From positions 186,001 to 250,000 of the forward strand of contig CAJNAR010000157.1 in NCBI GenBank assembly GCA_905220665.1: 64,000 nucleotides of DNA. Direction: 5' to 3'. How positions within the stretch are numbered: position 1 is the first letter of the stretch; each line of letters opens with the position of its first letter. Shown one piece after another: positions 1 through 12,109 of the stretch. Source of the DNA: Albugo candida (taxonomy: Eukaryota > Oomycota > Peronosporomycetes > Albuginales > Albuginaceae). Under the pieces are notes generated by a model. It was not told the origin of the DNA. It searched no databases and worked only from the letters and a program-made list of their open reading frames with translations. The position numbers and the translations under genes are program-made.

Positions 1-1
1 C

Positions 2-283
2 GTGCGGCGCTTGTCATCAAACGGGACACCGACGTTTTATCTGCAGCGTGCCCCGTCAATGCACAGAGCCGAAGTCAATATCTCACAAGACTTGAACGTC
101 ATCCCATCGAAGATTCTCAACAGCAACAGCAACCTTTCCAACATCCTACTCCTTAAAGTATCTACTATTAACCTACCATACATTGACATCAGGGGAAAAA
201 ACGTACCTACGCTAGAACAATATAAACAAAAACTGCGTAAGAAACAGAATAAGCTCGTGTATAAAAGTAGACAAGTGACCTGA
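2..283 (+). CDS. Possible 3' end of a gene cut by the left edge
   Basis: An open frame runs in from the left edge and stops at 283. It translates to about 93 residues with a lysine-rich tail. I recognise no domain, and there is no clear upstream start within the window. It lies just left of the repeated module that begins near 340. It may be the C-terminus of a gene outside the window, a relic, or chance. Confidence 0.15.
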   Translation: MRRLSSNGTPTFYLQRAPSMHRAEVNISQDLNVIPSKILNSNSNLSNILLLKVSTINLPYIDIRGKNVPTLEQYKQKLRKKQNKLVYKSRQVT

Positions 284-2945
284 TTGGCTGGCGTACTTAG
301 CAACAATTAAAATCTTTGAACTGTGATTGGTTAGATCAGTTGTCTGTGGCCATAGCGGCTCCCATTAGAAAAGTATGCAAAATTTCTTTATGACGTTGAT
401 TGTATTCCCGAGAAGGCTCTGCTTGATTCCATTTCGTCCATTACGATCGATTGGAATGGAACTTTAAAAGAATCTCAGCGACACTTTTTGCCGAGTTGGA
501 AACGACACGGTTTCAATGGCGTAGCATGAGAAGATTTGAATCTTGAGAGGACCTCCAGTTCGCCAGCTCATGCGTCTAATATCGTCTTGTTGGTAGAAAA
601 AAAAAGATTATGGGCGTCTTGACCAGATCTATAGCACGTGGCGATGCATCTTGAATGCCGCGGTTGCCGAATACCATGCATTCTTTACCAGGTAACACAT
701 CGACTTTTCCATGGATCACATTCATTTGTGACCAAGCCAACACTCAAACAAATGCATGCAACAACGATGGAAAGTCCATAAGTGTTGGAATTTATCATCA
801 GCATTTGGCATACGCAAATTTGTACCGCTGGAGCAGCACGAAATGAAAGATGGCCGCCAACGATATCAACCAAGTTGTTATGATTAAGGACCCAATCGCA
901 TTTTCATTGATCTTTTTCGATGTTCTTTAATCACTTGAATTAGTCATCATGTGAAAAGCCAAGCGCTTGGACGCCCTAACAGCCATTGACATGGTTCGGA
1001 TTGGAATCTCTTCTCGCCTTGTTTCACGCCAGGTGAAATAATTGACTTTTGAAGGTTTTGACTCAGAAGTCTTGACACCAATGGTATGACTTTGTTGTCA
1101 TTTTGGATTTGGTTATTCCAAAAAGATGTCCCACTTTCAGACTTGCAGGCTGTGAGTGCTTGGATGACTCAGCAAAGCGAGATATTGCGCTTTTGTATTA
1201 ATTATGCGCCTGCATATCTATCGATCGTTGTGCGTCCACAAAGCGCAATTTTTGACTTCTCAAATAGCTATATCGCTGCCAAGTTGGAATCAAACTCACC
1301 AACGAGAGAAAAAGAATTCAATTAAAATATTATCAACAACGCGGTACCTATCCTGAGCTCGCTTTAGTGGCGAATTAGATTGTGTTCCTGGCATTGGAGG
1401 CAAACCATTGCATTATGTCGTAATTTGCACTATATCAAGGCAAGGATCTTCCTGATTCCGACGTCAACAAAGCTTATTCCGGAGACGACATCCGACCAAT
1501 GCAGACTGGGCACTCTTCAAGTCCAAGAAAGATAATTTCCCTATCAGGAATAGACAAGTGTCCAAACAAGCAGCTGGGATGATCACGCTGTCGAAGAGTT
1601 ACAGACGATCCAGTACCCTCGCATCAAGCCGACCGGGTTATTTGGCATTACGTCCGGGGAAGAAGGCGATGCGACGGATTGTTCGCTTTCCGTCCGCTGT
1701 AGTTCGTTCTTTAGTATTATGTAGCAAAAGGAGTAGTTGGCCGATCTGGGTGCGATGACGCACGCCTACAACCGAGAAATCGGACAGCATGAAGTCAAGC
1801 AGACACTACTTTCGCTGCGTTCGAGTCTCAAGCTTTGAAAAAAAAATCAAGCTCAGCATCAAATAATTTAAGTTGAGTCACGCTTCTCCGTGAGAGAATA
1901 CGCCCAACATAGCAGATCGTGTCACCTTGCAGCTCCCAGATAATGTCAAGTTTTGCGACCTGGGCAAGATTCTCAGTCAAAAAAGACCAGAACGTCATGG
2001 CGGCGTCTAGATCGATGCCAGAACCTTTGGAGATGAACTTTCTCGATATGGCCACCTTCATCTCGATAAAACCGCTGTCTATGTGATCAAACTCCAGATG
2101 CACTCAGAGAAGCACTTTGGCTTCCGCCAGAATTCACAACTACATACAATGAGAAAATCGGTCAAGACTTTTGTCTCCCCATCAGCCTCGAAGCTCAGTC
2201 TCAGGCTCAGCACCCAATTGTACATGGCAATGGAATCTAACGCCGCGGAACGTAGTACGCGATGGTAATGCCGGGGAAGTCCACAAGACGTTCTCAGCAT
2301 GAGCTGTTCTTGCTGTAACTATTACATACAGAATGAAGTAGACACTGTTTTAAATGCTGGGTGCGTTGATGATGGCAAAATTGATTCTGTTTTATGTTTG
2401 TCGTTTCCTGCTATTCTTCCTCTTCTATGCCTTTCTGTCCGCGTTTACGAACTATCTGGCTCTACCTGTATTTTGTAACTAACGTTCGACTATTCCTGTA
2501 CATATCAGCCAAGATCTGATAGACGTCCCTTCCGTGCTTTTTGAAGCTCCGCGAGGTTTACTTGCACCATCAGCTTTTCTCACCTTTTCCAACAGACACT
2601 TGAGATTGTCAAGATGGCTTGAACTCACGCTCAGAAACACACCGGAACACAACGCGGTAAGGATAGCAAAGGGACAGTTGAAAAGCTATCATTAATTAGC
2701 TCTCGTCGAAATCTTTTGAGGCTACGCAATGGAATTGTTGGATCAAGTGGAATGTACTGATAGTCTGGTTAGTAGCCTCAACGCTCTATTTGGATCGCCA
2801 GCTGATGCTCACCGGTTTACAATCGCTTCTTTTTCGGTAGAGTTTCTGAATCGCTTTGACCAGAAGAGGCGATTAATCAGAGCAGCCTTTCATCTCCCTA
2901 TACATCTGAGAAGGAAGGCTTCTTTGTCCTCGCATCATTGCTTTC

Positions 2946-3395
2946 CGAATTCTAAACCCACGAATCCACCACCTGACCATATTTTTAGAGGGTAATCTCT
3001 GGACTGCAGGTACGTGTTCTTGTCTTTCTCTTATTTGTTGTAATTCACAACATGCATTTATGTGTCTAGCCGTTGGTGGGTACACGGGAAGCCTGACCGT
3101 CTTTTCTCTTCATGCGTCCAAACCCCTGTGTAATAGGGTGCGGGGCATTTTTACATTTACTTTTAACATTCGAATTCTAAACCCACGAATCCCCCACCTG
3201 ACCATATTTTTAGAGGGTAATCTCTGGACTGCAGGTACGTGTTCTTGTCTTTCTCTTATTTGTTGTAATTCACAACATGCATTTATGTGTCTAGCCGTTG
3301 GTGGGTACACGGGAAGCCTGACCGTCTTTTCTCTTCATGCGTCCGAACCCCTGTGTAATAGGGTGCGGGGCATTTTTACATTTACTTTTAACATT
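2946..3395 (+). repeat. Two tandem 225-bp units upstream of secreted-protein gene A
   Basis: Positions 2946-3170 and 3171-3395 are almost identical 225-bp units. I see only two substitutions by eye: ATCCACC versus ATCCCCC near the start, and GTCCAAACC versus GTCCGAACC near the end. The array ends 52 bp before the ATG at 3448. Copy B has only one diverged counterpart (about 16065-16265), so the tandem duplication arose in copy A after the module split and doubles its promoter-proximal elements. Confidence 0.95.
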
Positions 3396-3416
3396 TTCAG
3401 TCTCACGATTCTTTTC

Positions 3417-3447
3417 ACTTTCAAATTTTCCAGCTACCTCAATAAAA
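3417..3447 (+). promoter_or_regulatory. Conserved start-proximal element, gene A
   Basis: The sequence CACTTTCAAATTTTCCAGCT followed by ACCTCAAT lies directly before the ATG at 3448. The same core, CCAGCTACCT or CCAGCAACCT, sits 8 to 17 bp before the ATG of all four members of this secreted-protein family (16620, 44760 and 50295 regions). It may be a transcription start or initiator element, a 5' UTR signal, or simply residual copy identity. Confidence 0.6.
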
Positions 3448-3975
3448 ATGATCTATACCATATCGTTCCTCGCCGCACTCTTCCTCAAGGATGTGGATTC
3501 ACTGTATTCTGATGACCACGGCATTTGTATGTTGTCTACTACGGAAACTGGAGGCATAGGTGTTGATATGAATGGATGCCCAGCCCTATCTGAAGTCATC
3601 AAGAATTCGATTATAGCTTGCCACAAAGATACTGATGAATACTGTCCCAAAGCTTTTGTATATGCTCTTCCCGAATTACTCGATGCAATTTTTCAGCCTA
3701 GAGCCCCGGTTGACAATTCTGACGTTATTAAAAAAGCGAAAAATTTGCTTCCGTATATCAAGAAAGGAACCAAAATAACGAATGATGATTATGTCATGAT
3801 GGCGTATGACTTTCTTACTAATTATCTCGAGGGCAACTACATGGAAGCTATAAAGAAGCGACCAAACTTTGAAGTGCATCCAAAAAAGCCTCGCTTCAAC
3901 AATGTCATAAACTTCTCCTTCCTCACTGCATATGCTGCACTTGTAGTAGATTGTTGCACAAATCTACCCCAGTAA
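3448..3975 (+). CDS. Small secreted cysteine-containing protein, member A (candidate effector)
   Basis: This gene encodes 175 residues with a hydrophobic N-terminus (about residues 4-13) that looks like a signal peptide. Cysteines lie at 27, 44, 58, 66, 169 and 170, including a Cys-His pair at 58-59 and a C-terminal VVDCC. I chose the ATG at 3448 because it begins the signal peptide and follows the family's shared CCAGCTACCT element; the longer frame from 3337 only translates the upstream repeat. An AATAAA signal overlaps the end (about 3976). Member B (16631-17170) shares the Cys spacing, the ALPELLD/LLPELLD block and the LTAYAAL tail. Small secreted family proteins in duplicated, gene-poor DNA are typical of filamentous-pathogen effectors, but function and host target are unknown and no family name can be given from sequence alone. 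Confidence 0.8.
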   Translation: MIYTISFLAALFLKDVDSLYSDDHGICMLSTTETGGIGVDMNGCPALSEVIKNSIIACHKDTDEYCPKAFVYALPELLDAIFQPRAPVDNSDVIKKAKNLLPYIKKGTKITNDDYVMMAYDFLTNYLEGNYMEAIKKRPNFEVHPKKPRFNNVINFSFLTAYAALVVDCCTNLPQ

Positions 3976-5410
3976 AATAAAGCCTTTTGCTGCTTTCAAT
4001 CCTACTGCAGTCTTTGTTTTCTTAATTAGAAAGGTTTATTCGTGCTAGCATGATGGAACCTTTACACACTCCCTTCTTTAGTCGTACATTACAAACAGAA
4101 TTTGTGCTGAACGCTCGCCATGAAGCTTTAAGCCATCTCGTGTTCCCACTTGTTTCGTCCAACATCATTTGAGCACCTAGGAGTACACATGTAAATGATA
4201 GTCTACGGAGCCGGTCATGCAAGTATACACGAAATTACATATGCTGCAATACGAGAAGCAATCTTAGAAGTAAGTGTTTGAGTGTCGATAATCCTTACAG
4301 AAGCTACTTTCTTCAAGGAAAGGGCTTGTTCAGACACTTTATCTACAACCATCTGCATACTCCTAGTGGTGAGCAATGAACGCGCGGAGCACAGAAAACG
4401 ATACGAAGCAAAAAGAATGGTATCAAGTGATCATGCAAGGAAGAAATGGTAGCAAAGCATCACGGGACCGATTCCACCTAATGGAGAATAGGACTGGCTA
4501 AGGAAAAATTGACCCAGCGTCCGGATTACGAACAAGCGATGAAGGCATCAATGAATTTTACTGCGCCACATTGAAGACACCAGAGCCTTCATTACGAAAA
4601 GAATCTGGGACATTCTTTCGCGATCCTTCGTTTCAAAATGAAAGAAACGCAAACTTCTGTTATGGTATGATTTGATTAGGACATTCTCTCACTTGATTGA
4701 GAGGATCATATACAAGCTGCACTTTGTAATAGTCGGCTGGAAGCTTTTCCAGCGTTGGTCCAGCGCGTCTGTGAGAGGACAACCGTACTCTGTCCTAATT
4801 CGTCCAATTTTCCATATTCATTTGTCTCGCTGTTATAAAATACCAACACGTCGCCAAGAAAAACTCATCAAGTACGAGTATCCTGATGGGTTTCATCCGA
4901 TCCCAAATCACTCGCCAGCTCAACTTTTTGATGGGTGACATGATCCTTGTAAAGCGTATTTTCAAACGAGCAGTGGCTCCGCTATTGTCGCCTCTTTTTC
5001 TTACGCTTTCAAATGCTCGAATCGCATAATAGCCAGTCTGTCGACGGGAAATAGCTTAATCATTCTTTGTAGTATTGCTTTTCAAAAACTTTGGCTCGAA
5101 CCTCGAACGTTGGACGCTGTTTTCTGGGCTGGAATTCTCCGTTTACTTGCTTTTTCTACTTACAAATTTAAGTGCGTTAGTGCTGTACTCGCACACACAA
5201 GTTAGTTTCTTTATTTCGCATCAAATTAATCTTTCTGAAGCCACGGTCGGCAGCCGCTTTTCTGAGATCACATCGGGGAAATCACGATTAAACATTTTCG
5301 AAATAGCGGTTGTGAGACAAATAAAATGCGATCGGGAAACTCTCAGCAACATTGTTTTAAAGTACCTCAATTTCAGATATCCGCATGCTATGATCCCGCT
5401 TGGATAAGGA

Positions 5411-8400
5411 ATGAGTGCTTCTACTGATGCGGCTATCGTGCAGATGCAATCGTGGAAACTTGTATCGGATCCCGATTCATCTGTCGTGCCTACAATCAGA
5501 CACGTCCTCACCAAGGTAAACTGCAAAGATCCGAGTGAAGATGCCATATTAGAAACACAAATTCTTCGGCAGAGTGCAGTGGCGATCTCACACTACCTTG
5601 AGTGTGACCAGCGTCCACATTTGTATGCTATTTTAGCGGATCTTCTCTGCTGCAAAGACATGTCTGTCCGACAGCTAACTGAGAAATCGATTATGAATTT
5701 GTATACCCGTGGATTTACAAAACTCGCTATTGGTTTGATGAATGGACTCGTCGAGAAAGTTAGTAGATTCAATCCCCCCAGCTTTCAGCCATGCAGTGGT
5801 GTCTGGAGACACGCGCTTCGAGTGATTGTCCCAGGTTCAGAGAATGAAATGTCTGACGATACGCGAGCACGTATATTCGCTTCTGTCATGTTTGTATCGC
5901 ATCATCCTCTCTTAATGGGTGGTAAGTCGCTCAGAAATTATGGAAAAGAGTGGAAGTATATTTGCAAACGCTTTGTCTGTTTGAATGGAGACATGTCGCC
6001 TACTGGGAAAGACTTTGACGTGATCAGTGACGAGATTGATCGAATCATTGAATGTGACAACGGAATTCAAGAATCGATTTTGAAGATGTTGGTCAAGGAT
6101 TCAAGCGAAACAGCGGGCGAGTATGAGCATTTTCTATTCTCAAGCAACGAAATGAATCGGTTGTCGGCGCAGCGAGTTGTAGTAAGGCTGCTCCAATTTG
6201 CTGGAAGTGGAGAGGGCGAGGACATTGCATTACGACAAGTTTTACAAGATCTATTACTGAGGCAAATCGACTGGGAATATATACTTCGAATCACAGACGA
6301 AGATGTGGCGATTTACAGCATTCCGTTTGATCAGTTGTATGTGGCAACACAGAAACAAGATGATAGTAGCGGTGCCGGGTTTACAAGAAAGAAAGGTAGT
6401 AGACAAGGAAACGAGGATGAGCAATGGGAACAGCAAGTCCGTGAAGAACTCGAGAGGAAGAAAAAAGAAGCTCAAACAACAATGTCGTACACAGCAGAAG
6501 AGAAACTACAACTCGATGCACAGCAGAAAATCCGCCGACATTTGGAATCTTTGATAAACCGCATGGAACATCTCTCTGAAATTATTCGACTTGTGTCGGA
6601 AAATGCCCCGGAAGAGTTTCATCCAGCGATACCGTACATTTTTCAGAAAGTTGCGACTTTGTTCGAGTCCAAGCTATTTTCAAAATACGCTTATGCCATC
6701 ACACTTTCACTCACAAAATCTATTGCACCGATTCTCTTGCGATCACACGCTGATGATATTACCAACTCTATACGCCTGATTTCAACTCACGCAAGTGCAT
6801 CTTCATCTTACATCGCCAACAGCGCTCTGATCGAGACAGATGGACCAATTCTTCGGACTCTGACGACTCTAATGGACTATTGTTTCGGCGTTCAGTTCAG
6901 CTCGGAAGATGATTTTGATGCGGACATGCCGTTGAATTATGTGACACCTCCTTCCTTTCACTTGATCTTTCCAATTCTACGCACACTTTTACGGACAAGC
7001 AATTCACTTCGGCATTGGACTTTATCGATTTTTTGCCGTCCATGCTCGAATGATACCTGAAGAAGAAGAGGAGGAGGTTGGTGATGCCATAGCACAGCGT
7101 TTACTTCGCGGAGATATGATTGAACTCGCAATCGATCTATTGTTTTACATCGCTGTGAAGGAAGCAGATATTACAAACCCTGATTTGAATCCGGCGAAAA
7201 TCTTACGCAGAATTTGTGCCAATGTTCCACTTTGTGCAGAAGAATGGAAGCCAATATTGGGCGATCGGGGACTCTTATCCGAACATTCCTTGATTCGAGA
7301 AGCGTGTATGCATGCAATTATGCATATGCTACAAGAGGAGGAGTCCGTTATCGCAATCCAAAGCGATCCGATACTTACATCCCGCTTGTTTATGGCCAAA
7401 TTCGATCCTGTTGCTGTTTGTCAAAGTATCGCGAGCCAAGTTTGGGTTGAAGCTCAGCTCAAAGTATCGGAACAGTCTGGTGATCATATTCTCCAACTGC
7501 TAAGCCATTCGCAAGAGTGCGTGAGAGAGAGTGCAGCTTCAGCGATTGCAGAAGAAATAAAACTGCATCCAAATGCTATGAATCGCATATTCGACAGTCT
7601 GAAGGCACTATATCTCAAATATTTACCGTCCCGACAAAACGAGTCGGACGGTCGCGGCATACGAGATGAACGAGCACAGTTGGAGTCAAAGCTTATCGAG
7701 GATCCAGCGTTATTCTTACCACGATGTGGTGTTGCCTCATGTATCGAAAAATGCTTTCAGCTTTCATCAATCCCTCGAGCAAGTATCCACGATATGATCA
7801 CATTCATTATAGAAACAGGACTGAAGGATCCAAATGACACTGTTCGAGCGCAGATACGGAAAGCAGGNATACAAATCGTTGATACTTGTGGCGGTGGAGT
7901 AAACACAATACCTCTGATGACAACTTTTGATGAGATATTGGAGCGAAAGCCAACAAAACAGGGAAAAGATCTCATAGCGTCGGACCATCAACGTGAAGGT
8001 GTGGTCGTGTTTCTTGGAGCGATAGCTAAACATTTGGTGAAGACAGATCCGAGGGTCAGCTCTATTGTGGATTCTCTTCTAGATGCGTTGAGTATTCCTT
8101 CCGAATCAGTTCAACGCTCTGTTGCAAACTGTCTGTCACCATTGATTCCAGCCGTGAAGGATCGAAGCACTGCTTTATTGGACAGTCTTTTTCTACGTGC
8201 AACGGAAGGACGAACTTTCGGTGAGCGCAAGGGTGCAGCATTTGGAATATCAGCTACTATTAAAGGATTGGGTATCTCCAGTTTGAAGCAGCACGAAATC
8301 ATTCCACGATTAGAAGAAGCCATGAAAAAGGGTGGCGCTAATGCACGGCAGGGGGCGATGTTCGTTTTTGAGTGCTTGGGTGAGCGTCTTGGTATGCTCT

Positions 8401-11400
8401 TTGAGCCGTACATTGTCGTAATAGTACCGATCATGCTCAAGTGTTTTGCGGATGCAAGTCTTCAAGTTCGTGAGGCTGCGAGCCACACTTCAAAAGTCAT
8501 CATGGCAAAACTTTCAGCACATGGAGTGAGGCTTGTCCTTCCAACCTTGCTAGCTTCTCTGGATGATAGCGCTTGGCGAACAAAGCAAGCAAGCATTTTC
8601 ATACTGGGCTCAATGGCTCATTGTGCTCCTCGGCAATTGGGATCCTGTCTTCCTCAAGTTGTTCCGAAATTGATGCAAGCACTCACAGACTCCCATCCAA
8701 AAGTTCGTGAAGCTGGAAAATTGGCCTTGAAGGACATTGGCTCTGTGGTTCAAAATCCAGAGATCACTTCCGTTCTCAAAGTACTCATGAATGCATTGGA
8801 AGATCCCAACAAATATGCAACAGCAGCTCTTCAGCAATTACAGTCGATGACTTTCAAACACTCTATCGATGCACCGTCTTTGGCTTTGGTGATGCCAATC
8901 ATAACAAGAGGATTGAAAGATCGGACTGGAGACGCAAAGAAGAAATCGGCGTTAATTGTGGGAAGTATGTGCCGAATGATAAATGACGCAAAGGATCTAT
9001 TACCTTATATGGAGATGGTCTTACCGAACCTAAAGACTCTTTTGGTGGATCCAATTCCTGAGATTCGAACTGTTTCAGCCAAAGCAATGGGGAAACTGGT
9101 GACTGGACTTGGTGAGAGCCATTTTATTGGAATCCTCAGCTGGCTGATGGAGTCTTTGCAAGGAGAATTCGGTAGCGTCGAGCGTTCAGGCGCCGCACAG
9201 GGATTATGTGAAGTTCTTGTGGCTCTCGGAGGAGATCGCGTGGAGAAAACATTGTTCGATGAAATCTTCCCAATCGCTCGCCATCCAAAAGCATCAGTCC
9301 GGGAAGGCGTTCTTTGGATCATTGCATTCTTACCTCCAATTCTAGGCAAATCATTTGCGGTGTTTCTCCACGACGCTCTTCCTATCATTGTCACCGGTCT
9401 TTCAGATGATGTGGACGCGGTTCGAGATGTGGCAGCCCACGCGGGTCACGTTGTGGTCAGCACACACGCCATCTCACACGCAAAAGAGATCCTCCCAGCG
9501 TTAGTAAAGGGATTATTTGATGATAATTGGCGTATACGACAAAGTTCTGTTGCTCTACTGGGTGACCTCATACATCGAATNGGAGGTGTTCGTGCCGGAA
9601 TCGTGGCTACGTCAAACTCTGGTGATGACGACAATGAGATTACGGGTGGAGCTGCTGGAGACAAAGCTATCATCAAGCTTCTTGGTGTGTCTCAACGCAA
9701 CTCCATATTGGCATCACTCTACATGATTCGATCAGACGCTACAGTATCTGTTCGGCAAAACGCCTTACAAGTTTGGAAAAGTGTGGTCACAAACACCCCC
9801 AAAGTTCTTCGGCAGATTTTGGAAACTCTAATGAATGTGATCGTCAAAGCGCTGTCAGGAGACAATGTCGAAAAACAGACAATGGCGGGTCGTACTCTGG
9901 GTGAAATTGTTCGGAAACTGGGGGAAAATGTACTGCCGGAAATCGTTCCATTTTTAANATCAGGTCTGTCTGGAAATCAGTCGAGTGGAATGCGCCACGG
10001 TGCGTGCATTGGACTGGCCGAAATTATTGATTGTTCGTCAAAGAAACAGCTGGAAGATTTCGTCAGTACACTCGTTGGAGCAATTGTCGATGGTGTCTCC
10101 GATAACCTTCCGCATGTACGAGCTTCTGCTGCACAAGCGTTTGTCGGACTTCACAACAATATCGGATATCGTGCTATCGATGAAACGATTCCGTGTCTTC
10201 TTCGAATGATTAGAGAAGACGCAACAAATGGGAAGGACAATGCTCTTTTGGGGCTACAAGATATACTTCGTGTGAGATCCAAAGAAGTGATTCCGTATCT
10301 GATTCCACGCTTACTGGTGACACCTCTCAGTCCAAGTGCGCTTCAAGGTCTCGCGTACACGGCAAAAGCAACTGGATCTGTAATCCATTTTCAGCTCGAA
10401 CGTATTTTTACAGTTCTTTTCGACCAATTCGTTCTGCAACGCAATGAAATTTTCAAGCTCGACGATGACATCAAGCAAACGCTTTGTGTGATTGCTCTCA
10501 GCGTTGATGTATCTGGAGTACACTGGCTTATCGTCGAACTCTGCAAGCACTGTGAAGATTTCGATCCACAAAAACGTATGCTGGCATTCGACCTCATCCG
10601 AGAGTTTTGCACCGCCACACAAATCAATTACGAGGACCAAATCCCGCTCTTACTCAAACAGATTACAGTCCATTTGAACGACCCTGTACGCGATGTTGTT
10701 GTGGCGTCATCAGGTGCTCTATCGGGTTTGAATGTCACAGTGCGTCCAGAGGTCCTTATGAAGCGATTGGATTTCATCCGTCACAACATCAATACGGTGG
10801 CTAGTGATGCTCGTCACCGCAAAGGAGGTGTTGGTCCCGATGGAGAATTCCTTCTGCCAGGACTCTGTATTCCAAAAGGACTCGATCCATTTTTACCAAG
10901 TTATCAATTCGCTTTGATGAATGGAACACCGGAACAGCGACAGAGTGCAGCGACCGGACTTGGTGAACTTGTACAAATCTCCAATAGCGAGTGTTTACGT
11001 CCTTACTTGATCAAGATCACAGGCCCATTGATTCGAATAGCTGGAGACCGATTCCCGGGGCATGTGAAAGCTGCTATCTTGCAGACATTGGGCATTATGA
11101 TTCGGAGAGGTGGAGTCGCTTTGAAGCCTTTTCTACCACAATTGCAAACGACGTTCATCAAAGCACTGAATGACTCTGCGCCTGAAGTTCGAGCGCATGG
11201 CACGTCCGCTTTATTGGAACTCGTGACCATAAGCCCACGACTCGACCCACTGATAGTCGATCTATCGGAAAGAGTGAAAACAACAGATGGAATGCTTCGT
11301 GAAGCCAATATGAGTGCGTTGATGTCGATTGTCGATCAAGTGCACAATAAGCTAAATCCATCAACCAAAACCTCAATGCAGCAATGTCTTTTGGAATTAC

Positions 11401-12071
11401 TGGAAAAAGACGATGATACATTTCGGATGCACGTGTGTAAATGTTTGGCTTTATCTGTGGGCACCGACGTAGAGGATTTCTTGACCAATAGCGGCAAATG
11501 TATGTCACCTGAACAAGACTTTTCGTTTCTTACAAACGAACGCAAGCAAAGTATTGCTCTGTTTTGGAGCTATTTACTGGAAAAGAGCCCGGTGTTGACT
11601 GAATCGAAGGCTTTGGCACTTGCAACGTTTCTTGCTTCTCTTGGTCAAGAAGAGCACGAAGCTGTTCGTTCCAGCGCAATAAGAGCTGCTGGGTCTCTCA
11701 TCAAAATGCAATCGTCTTTTCTCACCCAGCTTATCGCGCTGTTGCTGCGTGGCATCACAGACACCAACAAAGAAGACAACAAGATAGCCTTGCATGCAAT
11801 CAAACGAGTTGCAAAGAAATCTCCATCTATCACACGTGCTCATCTCTCCGAGTTGGTTCAACCTATCTTCAAGAAGATCACGGGATGTAATATCGCAGTC
11901 AAAATAACAGCAGAGAGAGCATTATTGTATCTTTTGGAAATCCAATCTCGACCAGAAACACTATCACAATACGTTCAAGAATGCGAGGATCCAGCCGCTG
12001 CTAAACTCAATTCCGAATATGCACGTAGAGTGCTGGCGAAGCTCAAGCTCGAAAGCGAAGAAAGCGACTAA
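5411..12071 (+). CDS. GCN1: GCN1-like HEAT-repeat translational regulator, N-terminally short, frame broken near 7000-7050
   Basis: GCN1 is a ribosome-associated HEAT-repeat scaffold that lets GCN2 kinase sense uncharged tRNA. Two frames cover this gene, 5411-7060 (549 aa) and 7050-12071 (1673 aa). HEAT repeats fill both. A charged Lys/Glu-rich coiled segment near residues 330-380 corresponds to the equivalent segment near residue 800 of animal GCN1. The eEF3-like HEAT core and the C-terminal GCN2-binding part fall in the second frame. Between about 6990 and 7050 the protein-like reading passes through all three frames, which suggests two small indels. Total length is about 2220 residues against about 2600-2700 in the family, and the deficit is at the N-terminus. 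An in-frame TAA at 5405 lies just before the ATG. N bases occur at 7868, 9581 and 9958. The neighbour at 12110 is convergent, 38 bp away. Confidence 0.9.
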
Positions 12072-12109
12072 AATGCTGCATTTGGCATCAATCCGTAAGA
12101 ATACATTTG

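Larger units (their letters stand above)
340..5410 (+). repeat. Dispersed module, copy A (about 5 kb, carries secreted-protein gene A)
   Basis: Long parts of this stretch read collinearly with 13645-18760. Matching landmarks are the AAGGCTCTGCTT edge (412 and 13728), GGACGTCTTGACCAG-type sequence (about 613 and 13922), a segment ending in GAGAGAAAAAGAA (about 1300 and 14640), TCAACAACGCGGTA (about 1330 and 14663), CTGTCGAAGAGTTACAGACG (about 1588 and 14938), the secreted-protein gene, and TTTTCTGGGCTGGAATTC (about 5119 and 18490). Divergence is high, with many indels, so the duplication is old. Outside the secreted gene I find only short decayed open frames; for example, YIP-x-KALLD can be read near 410 and again in the inverted remnant at 48.5 kb. 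The homology fades at the GCN1 start codon. Confidence 0.75.

Noticed and set aside
1086..2300. Several 60-90-codon frames in module copy A (for example 1086-1325 and 1828-2103)
   Set aside because: Their counterparts in copy B are interrupted or in other frames, so they are relics at most; no family could be recognised.
3060..3512. 150-codon frame reading a repeated peptide twice
   Set aside because: It is a translation of the 225-bp tandem repeat and overlaps the better-supported signal-peptide start at 3448 in another frame.
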